Below, piece by piece: positions 59,333 to 64,000 of a stretch of DNA of 64,000 nt. How positions within the stretch are numbered: position 1 is the stretch's first letter; each line of letters opens with the position of its first letter. Origin of the DNA: Nocardia asteroides (GTDB lineage Bacteria; Actinomycetota; Actinomycetes; Mycobacteriales; Mycobacteriaceae); NCBI RefSeq assembly GCF_021183625.1, contig NZ_CP089214.1, positions 2,728,001-2,792,000 on the forward strand, written 5' to 3'. The translations under genes and the position numbers were made by a program. The notes below the pieces were generated by a model. It was not told where the DNA came from. It did not search any database and saw only the letters and a list, made by a program, of their open reading frames with translations.

Positions 59333-60780
59333 CTCAACTGCTTCTTCTGCACCTTCCCCATGGCGTTGCGCGGCAGCGTCTCGACGAAGCGAATCTCGCG
59401 GGGCCGCTTGTGGTTCGACAGTTCCGTCGCCACGAGCGCCACCAGCTCCGCTTCGTCGGGTGCCGCGCCGCGCGGCACCACAAAGGCGACGATGCGCTGG
59501 CCCAGATCGTCGTCGGGCAGGCCGACGACCGCGACCTCGGCCACCTCCGGGTGCCCGAGCAGCGCCGTCTCCACCTCCCCCGCCCCGACCCGGTACCCCC
59601 CGGACTTGATCAGATCCACCGACTCCCGCCCGACGATCCGATGGAACCCGTCGGCATCGATCACCGCCACATCCCCGGTCGCGAACCACCCGTCCGCGAG
59701 CCAGCTCTCGGCGGTGGCGTCCGGCCGGTTCAGGTACCCGTCGCCGAGCATCGGCCCCCGCACCTGCAGACTGCCGATGCTCTCCCCGTCGTGCGGCACC
59801 TCGGCCCCGCGCTCATCCAGCAGCCTGGTCTCGACCCCGCGCACCGGAAGCCCCACCCAGCCCGGCCTGCGCTCACCATCAGCCCTGGTGGAGAGCGTAA
59901 TCATGGTCTCGCTCATCCCGTACCGCTCCACCGGCGCGTGCCCGGTGAGTTCGTGCAGTTTCCGAAACACCGGCACCGGCAGCGGCGCGCTCCCGGAGAC
60001 CAGCAACCGAGCCTCGGCAAGCTTTCGCGCCGACTCCTCGTCCTCCGCGATCCGCGACCACACCGTCGGCACCCCGAAATACAGCGTCCCGCCCGCCGCG
60101 GCATACGCCTCCGGCGTCGGCTTCCCGGTGTGGATCACCCGGCTCCCGACCCGCAACGGCCCGAGCAACCCGAGAATCAGCCCGTGCACGTGGAACAGCG
60201 GAAGCCCGTGCACGAGCGTGTCGTTCCTGGTCCACGCCCACGCCTCGGCCAGCGCATCCAGCCCGGCCGCGATCGCCCCCCGGCTGAGCAGCACCCCCTT
60301 CGGCGCCCCGGTGGTCCCCGACGTGTAGAGCACGAACGCGATCCCCGCCGGATCCGGCTCCGCATACCGATGCCACGACCGCGCGTGCTTCCGCACCGGA
60401 ATCCGCGGCAGCTCACTCCCCTCGGGAGCGTCCCCGAGCCAAGCCTGCGCACCGGAGTCCCCGAGAATGTGCCGCAACTCCGCGGCACCCGAATCCGGCG
60501 GCACCGGCACCACACTCACCCCCGCCAGCAACGCCCCCGTCACCGCGAGCACGGTGGTCACGGTCGGCCGCGCCAGCACGGCGACCCGCTCCGCCCCCGC
60601 CACCCGCTCGGCCACCGAGGTGGCCGCCCCGAGCAGGTCGGAGCGGGAGAGCGTCTCCCCGGCAATGGTCAGGGCATCCGGGAGGTCGTCGCCGGCGGCG
60701 ACGGCGGCCGGGTTCAGCGATCGCAGCAGCACCCCGCTCACGCTACTGATCACAGATCGGTCACCGCTCACGGGCGTCAT
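59329..60780 (-). CDS. fadD36: Acyl/malonyl-CoA synthetase of the FadD36 type
   Basis: 483 aa from ATG 60780; by comparison with Rv1193, which starts at the equivalent of LLASLNP, the true start may be the GTG at 60732. The ANL signature [29 protein letters not shown] and the hinge [13 protein letters not shown] with the late [13 protein letters not shown] lysine are present. It activates an organic acid to a CoA ester. It is divergent from the MpaB gene at 60849 and convergent with dapD (shared CTAG). Confidence 0.9.
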   Translation of the reverse strand: MTPVSGDRSVISSVSGVLLRSLNPAAVAAGDDLPDALTIAGETLSRSDLLGAATSVAERVAGAERVAVLARPTVTTVLAVTGALLAGVSVVPVPPDSGAAELRHILGDSGAQAWLGDAPEGSELPRIPVRKHARSWHRYAEPDPAGIAFVLYTSGTTGAPKGVLLSRGAIAAGLDALAEAWAWTRNDTLVHGLPLFHVHGLILGLLGPLRVGSRVIHTGKPTPEAYAAAGGTLYFGVPTVWSRIAEDEESARKLAEARLLVSGSAPLPVPVFRKLHELTGHAPVERYGMSETMITLSTRADGERRPGWVGLPVRGVETRLLDERGAEVPHDGESIGSLQVRGPMLGDGYLNRPDATAESWLADGWFATGDVAVIDADGFHRIVGRESVDLIKSGGYRVGAGEVETALLGHPEVAEVAVVGLPDDDLGQRIVAFVVPRGAAPDEAELVALVATELSNHKRPREIRFVETLPRNAMGKVQKKQLS

Positions 60781-60806
60781 TGACACGCTTTGCGAAACAG
60801 TGAAAC
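60779..60806. promoter_or_regulatory. Candidate operator with CGAAACnnTGAAA, fadD36/MpaB divergent region
   Basis: Contains ATTGACACGCTTTGCG and CGAAACAGTGAAAC. Both words resemble the two sites flanking the TetR/MpaB intergenic region (62791 and 62834), pointing to a shared regulator. Confidence 0.45.
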
Positions 60807-60848
60807 CGTGGCTGTGTATCCATCTCACCGTCGAGATCGGAGGTCGGA

Positions 60849-61694
60849 GTGTCCCGACCGTCGCCCGTGCCCCCCGAGCCCCCGGCCGACTTCGACGTCG
60901 CCGCCTTCCTACCGGTGGTAGCGGGCGGCCTCGCCGCCGCCCCCAACGTCATCCTGCAACTCGCCACCCCCGGCGTCGGCTACGGCGTGCTGGAGAGCAA
61001 AGTGCACAGCGGCAACGTCATGATCCACCCGATCAAACGCCTCCGCACCACCATGACCTACCTCGCCGTCGCCCTGCTCGGCACCGACGAGGAGCGCGCC
61101 GCCTACCGCGAGGCCGTGAACACCGCGCACCGCCAGGTCCGCTCCACCGCTTCGAGCCCGGTCGAATACAACGCCTTCGACGTCCGCCTCCAGCTCTGGG
61201 TAGCCGCCTGCCTCTACTGGGGCCTCGCCGACCTGCACGAACGCCTGCACGGCCCGATGGACGGCCCCGAAGCCGACGCCTTCTACCAGTACGCCGCCCG
61301 CCTCGGCACCACCCTCCAGGTCCGCGCGGACATGTGGCCCCCCGACCGCGCCGCCTTCGACCGCTACTGGTCCGAGAACCTGGCCGCCACCACCGTCTCC
61401 CCTGCCGTCCGCGCCTACCTCCGCGACCTCGTCGACCTCAAGATGCTGCCGCTACCGGTCCAGCTCCTCCTGAGCCGCCCGCACCGCTACCTCGTAGCCG
61501 GAATGCTCCCCCCGCACGTCCGCGACCAGATGGGGTTGCGCTGGACGCCCCGCGACGAATGGCTCCTCTCCCACACCCTCCGTCTCCTCGGCCACGTCGA
61601 CAACGCCCTCCCCTACTCGGTGCGCCGCCTCCCCCTCAGCATCTACCTCAGCGACCTGCGCTTCCGCCGCAAGCACGGACTCCCGCTGGTCTAG
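60849..61694 (+). CDS. MpaB-like oxygenase (DUF2236), copy 1
   Basis: 281 aa from GTG 60849, preceded by GGAGGTCGGAGT. Mostly helical with the family pattern GYGVLESKV, HPIKRLRTTMTYLAVALLGTDEER and NAFDVRLQLWVAACLYWGL (histidines and arginines that ligate heme in latex-clearing and MpaB-type oxygenases). It ends in YLSDLRFRRKHGLPLV. These proteins are membrane-associated heme-dependent oxygenases of mostly unknown substrate. A close paralogue of the same length lies at 62897. Confidence 0.85.
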   Translation: MSRPSPVPPEPPADFDVAAFLPVVAGGLAAAPNVILQLATPGVGYGVLESKVHSGNVMIHPIKRLRTTMTYLAVALLGTDEERAAYREAVNTAHRQVRSTASSPVEYNAFDVRLQLWVAACLYWGLADLHERLHGPMDGPEADAFYQYAARLGTTLQVRADMWPPDRAAFDRYWSENLAATTVSPAVRAYLRDLVDLKMLPLPVQLLLSRPHRYLVAGMLPPHVRDQMGLRWTPRDEWLLSHTLRLLGHVDNALPYSVRRLPLSIYLSDLRFRRKHGLPLV

Positions 61695-61716
61695 CAACAG
61701 CCCGGAACTCGAAGCC

Positions 61717-62112
61717 TCAGGCGATTCCGAGGGAAGCCGCTCGTTCCCAGATCTCGCCCACCACAGAGCCGTCGTCGATCTGCCGAATCCGCTCGATCGC
61801 CACCCGCAACCGATCGATGTCCTTCGAGTTCAGCGCCCCGGCTTCGCCGAGCCGCAACACGACAACCAGAAGATCGCCGGGATACATATCCCCAGAGGTC
61901 AGCGGATCGGCGTCGATCAGGTCGAGAGCGCGCGGCAGCACCGCCGAGACAGCTTCCCGCTGCCCGAGGAGAATCCGGAGGTCCTCCGCTGTCAGCGCGG
62001 AAATAGGCAGCCGGCGCAGGCCGTGCACGACCCGGATCAGCCTGCTGGCATCGGGATCCGACTCAGGCCACCGCCCCTCCAACTGTTCGATACTCGCATC
62101 GCTCTCGAGCAT
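61717..62112 (-). CDS. Contact-dependent inhibition immunity-like protein (CdiI family), orphan
   Basis: 131 aa. The opening IEQLEGRWPESDPDASRL, then VHGLRRLPISALTAEDLRILLGQ and DPLTSGDMYPGDLLVVVLR are the hallmarks of the small CdiI-type immunity family (LExxxW, RxxPLxxLTxEDLRxLIGQ, GDxYPGDLL). Cytosolic and helical. There is no toxin gene nearby, so it may protect against toxins delivered by other cells. It is sandwiched between the two MpaB paralogues and its stop is 9 nt after the TetR gene in the opposite sense of reading order. Confidence 0.75.
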   Translation of the reverse strand: MLESDASIEQLEGRWPESDPDASRLIRVVHGLRRLPISALTAEDLRILLGQREAVSAVLPRALDLIDADPLTSGDMYPGDLLVVVLRLGEAGALNSKDIDRLRVAIERIRQIDDGSVVGEIWERAASLGIA

Positions 62113-62120
62113 TCTCGAAT

Positions 62121-62771
62121 TCAGCTCTCGGCCAACCGCCCCGGCACCCGGAACGAGACAGCGATATGGTCCCGCGCGAAATCGCGCACCGCCCGCTCGT
62201 CCTCGAACGGAATCACCGTCTGCGGCGTGAGCGCCAGCGAGAGCGACGTCCGGGCGATCATCTCGGCAATCGGCGCCGGATCGTACTCCGGCAACTTCCC
62301 CTCCCGCTGCAACCGAGAGATGAACTCCACCAAGTAATCCCGCCCGAGCTCGATCACCGGAGCCCCCTGCACGGTCAGATAGGGAAGCACGATCTCCGGC
62401 TCGGTCTGCAACAGCCGATCCAGCAGCTTGTTCCCCCGCAACCCCTCCAGAAACACCACGAACAGCTCAACGATCTGATCCTCGGCCCCGGCATCCCGAT
62501 CGACCTGCCGCTGCAACGCCGCATCCACGTCCTCGACGAACTGCTTCGCCTGCCGCAACCCCACAGCTTGGATGAGATCGGATTTGCTGGCGAAGCGCCG
62601 GTAGAGCGTGGCCAGCGAGAGCCCGCACCGCCGCGCCACCTCGACCATGCTGGTCCGCTTGATGCCGAAGTCGAGGAAGGCGACGAGCGCCGCGTCGAGC
62701 ACGCGCGTCTGGTTGCGATCCTCCGGGCCCGCGGACCGCACCAGATGCAGCAGTCGGGTCAGCTTCGCCAT
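62121..62771 (-). CDS. TetR/AcrR-family transcriptional regulator
   Basis: 216 aa from ATG 62771 (AGGGTGG upstream; a GTG at 62789 is also possible). The helix-turn-helix is TSMVEVARRCGLSLATLYRRFASKSDL. The ligand domain follows from residue 70. It is divergent from the second MpaB gene with 125 nt between the starts, which holds two inverted CGAAAC-type sites. It is the probable repressor of both MpaB genes. The immunity-like gene follows 8 nt after its stop, possibly cotranscribed. Confidence 0.9.
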   Translation of the reverse strand: MAKLTRLLHLVRSAGPEDRNQTRVLDAALVAFLDFGIKRTSMVEVARRCGLSLATLYRRFASKSDLIQAVGLRQAKQFVEDVDAALQRQVDRDAGAEDQIVELFVVFLEGLRGNKLLDRLLQTEPEIVLPYLTVQGAPVIELGRDYLVEFISRLQREGKLPEYDPAPIAEMIARTSLSLALTPQTVIPFEDERAVRDFARDHIAVSFRVPGRLAES

Positions 62772-62790
62772 GTCGGCCACCCTATCCATC

Positions 62791-62807
62791 CGCGAAACGA
62801 TGACAGC
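62791..62807. promoter_or_regulatory. Candidate TetR operator half-site CGCGAAACGATGACAGC
   Basis: Matches, in inverted orientation, the site at 62834-62850 (CGAAACGnTGnCA) and resembles CGAAACAGTGAAAC at 60793. Lies 20 nt upstream of the TetR start. Confidence 0.5.
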
Positions 62808-62833
62808 TTCAGCATCGCATGGTCACAACCCCG

Positions 62834-62850
62834 ATTGACAGCGTTTCGAG
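62834..62850. promoter_or_regulatory. Candidate TetR operator half-site ATTGACAGCGTTTCGAG
   Basis: The reverse complement CGAAACGCTGTCAAT parallels the site at 62791. Lies 47 nt upstream of the MpaB copy 2 start, over the likely promoter. Confidence 0.5.
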
Positions 62851-62896
62851 ATGATGAGAGCTTTACCGGTGAATCTTCTCACGGAAGGTGGCAACG

Positions 62897-63742
62897 ATGC
62901 CAGCACCGCACCCCGCGCCGACGGCGACCCCCGTCGACGACTTCGACATCGCCGCCCGATGGACCGGCGCGGGCGCCTTCCTCGGCGGCACCGCGAACGT
63001 GATCATGCAGCTCAGCCATGCCCCCGTGGCCTACGGCGTGCTGGAGAGCTCGGTCGATTCGGGCAAGGTCATGCTGCACCCGATGAAGCGGCTGCGCACC
63101 ACGCTCACCTACCTCGCCGTCGCGCTGATGGGCACCGACGAGGAGCGCGCCGCCTACCGCGACGCCGTGAACACCTCGCACCGCTCGATCCGCTCCTCGA
63201 AGCAGAGCCCCGTCAAGTACAACGCCTTCGACCCGAACCTGCAGCTCTGGGTCGCCGCCTGCCTCTACTACGGCGTGATCGATATCGAGCGCAGGCTGCA
63301 CGGCGAGTGGGACGACGACACCGCCGACACCTTCTACCGCTACGCCGCCCGCCTCGGCACCTCGCTGCAGATGCGCCCCGACATGTGGCCCGCCGACCGC
63401 GCCGCCTTCGCCGAGTACTGGGAGTCCGGCCTCGCCACCCGCGCCATCGACGACCGCACCCGCGAGTACTTCGACACCCTCATCGACCTGCACATGCTGC
63501 CCAAACCGCTGCGCGCCTTCGCCCCGTTCCAGCGCTTCCTGGTGACCGGCCTGCTCCCGCCCCGGCTCCGCGAGCAGATGGGGATGACCTGGTCGGAGCG
63601 CGAGGAGCGGCGGCTCGAGCTGCTCATGCGGGCCATCGGCGCCGGCCAGCGCAAACTGCCGACGACGCTGCGGCTCTTCCCGATGAACTTCTACCTGGCC
63701 GATTTCCGGCTGCGCCGCAGGCTCGGCAAGCCACTGGTCTGA
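62897..63742 (+). CDS. MpaB-like oxygenase (DUF2236), copy 2
   Basis: 281 aa from ATG 62897 (GGAAGG 9 nt upstream); this start gives the same length as copy 1, whereas GTG 62888 would add three residues. It aligns with copy 1 through its whole length: GYGVLESSV, HPMKRLRTTLTYLAVALMGTDEER, NAFDPNLQLWVAACLYYGV, and the C-terminal YLADFRLRRRLGKPLV. Presumed membrane-associated heme oxygenase. Divergent TetR gene upstream; its stop lies 1 nt before the convergent proline dehydrogenase stop. Confidence 0.87.
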   Translation: MPAPHPAPTATPVDDFDIAARWTGAGAFLGGTANVIMQLSHAPVAYGVLESSVDSGKVMLHPMKRLRTTLTYLAVALMGTDEERAAYRDAVNTSHRSIRSSKQSPVKYNAFDPNLQLWVAACLYYGVIDIERRLHGEWDDDTADTFYRYAARLGTSLQMRPDMWPADRAAFAEYWESGLATRAIDDRTREYFDTLIDLHMLPKPLRAFAPFQRFLVTGLLPPRLREQMGMTWSEREERRLELLMRAIGAGQRKLPTTLRLFPMNFYLADFRLRRRLGKPLV

Positions 63743-63743
63743 G

Positions 63744-64000
63744 TCACGAACGGCTGACCAGGGCGCGCAGGAAGAAGCCCAGGTTGGCCGGGCGCTCGGC
63801 CAGGCGGCGGGTCAGGTAGCCGTACCACTCGGTGCCGTACGGCACGTAGACCCGCACCGCCCGGCCCTCCGCCGCCAACCTGCGCTGTTCCAGATCGCGC
63901 ACGCCGTACAGCATCTGGTGCTCGTAGCGCGGGATTCCGGCTCGGATGGCCGCCTCGACCAACGCCGGGTCGTGGCTGGCGACCATCGGGTAGCCGTCGC
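63744..64000 (-). CDS. Proline dehydrogenase (C-terminal part; runs off the window)
   Basis: At least 85 residues of a minus-strand gene whose beginning is beyond 64000. The visible part has the FAD-contacting end of PRODH barrels: [46 protein letters not shown] with the paired arginines that bind proline. It oxidises proline to pyrroline-5-carboxylate. In mycobacteria the gene (Rv1188) also lies near fadD36 and dapD. Confidence 0.9.
   Translation of the reverse strand, partial: DGYPMVASHDPALVEAAIRAGIPRYEHQMLYGVRDLEQRRLAAEGRAVRVYVPYGTEWYGYLTRRLAERPANLGFFLRALVSRS

Noticed and set aside
1..64000. CRISPR arrays, tRNA or rRNA genes, insertion sequences
   Set aside because: No regularly spaced repeats, no cloverleaf with CCA-like end or TTCGAnTC arm in an intergenic gap, and no transposase motif were found by reading.

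Overview
The window is chromosomal DNA of a high-GC, mycolic-acid-type actinomycete, most likely a Nocardia or close relative. The evidence is the very high GC, the frequent GTG starts, and a long block of genes whose relatives sit together in Mycobacterium tuberculosis (corA, mgtE-like, mrp, tag, glgM/glgC, sigE-rseA-htrA-tatB, gpgS-folP2-fadD6, dapE, dapD, fadD36, proline dehydrogenase). No rRNA, tRNA, CRISPR array, transposase or integrase was found.

Left part (1-26 kb) is accessory. A truncated SARP regulator and a methyltransferase lead into a tight run of small overlapping genes (2591-6086): two WXG100 proteins, a third protein with a WXG-like head, hydrophobic middle and toxin-like tail, then candidate immunity genes, one of them frameshifted. 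A TetR regulator is divergent from a mymA-like operon (Baeyer-Villiger monooxygenase, SDR, esterase) followed by an acyl-CoA synthetase. Then come a membrane-anchored molybdopterin oxidoreductase, a PadR-MFS efflux pair and an osmoprotectant ABC importer (SBP, ATPase, two permeases) with a second, divergent SBP. Directly behind the last permease is a two-gene RloA-RloB (AbiL-like) defence module. It is bracketed by two copies of the permease 3' end that differ only at synonymous positions, which looks like the footprint of a gene-end insertion. A small ORF, an XRE/TPR regulator and malic enzyme follow.

Middle part (26-48.8 kb) is mostly core: FAD oxidoreductase, PHP phosphoesterase, CorA, a soluble MgtE-like protein with a DUF1003 partner, two secreted lytic transglycosylases, Mrp, a DivIVA-like protein, 3-methyladenine glycosylase, RlmA-type methyltransferase, the divergent glgM/glgC pair, an O-methyltransferase and the envelope-stress set sigE-rseA-htrA-tatB. 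Compared with my memory of M. tuberculosis, the segment from the Rv1209 homologue to tatB is inverted.

Right part (48.8-64 kb): gpgS-folP2, fadD6, two LOG-family genes and dapE run leftward; dapD runs rightward. Between dapE and dapD lies a three-gene cassette (LacI regulator, small-molecule kinase, PucR-type regulator) carrying two copies of the palindrome GTTACGCGCGTAAC. The end holds fadD36, two paralogous MpaB/DUF2236 oxygenases sharing a likely operator with an intervening TetR gene, an orphan CdiI-type immunity gene, and the 3' end of a proline dehydrogenase.

Two window-wide habits are visible. Many genes have a TAnnnT -10 hexamer 6-7 nt before the start codon (leaderless transcripts). 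Several convergent pairs overlap in a shared CTAG so that each stop lies inside the other.
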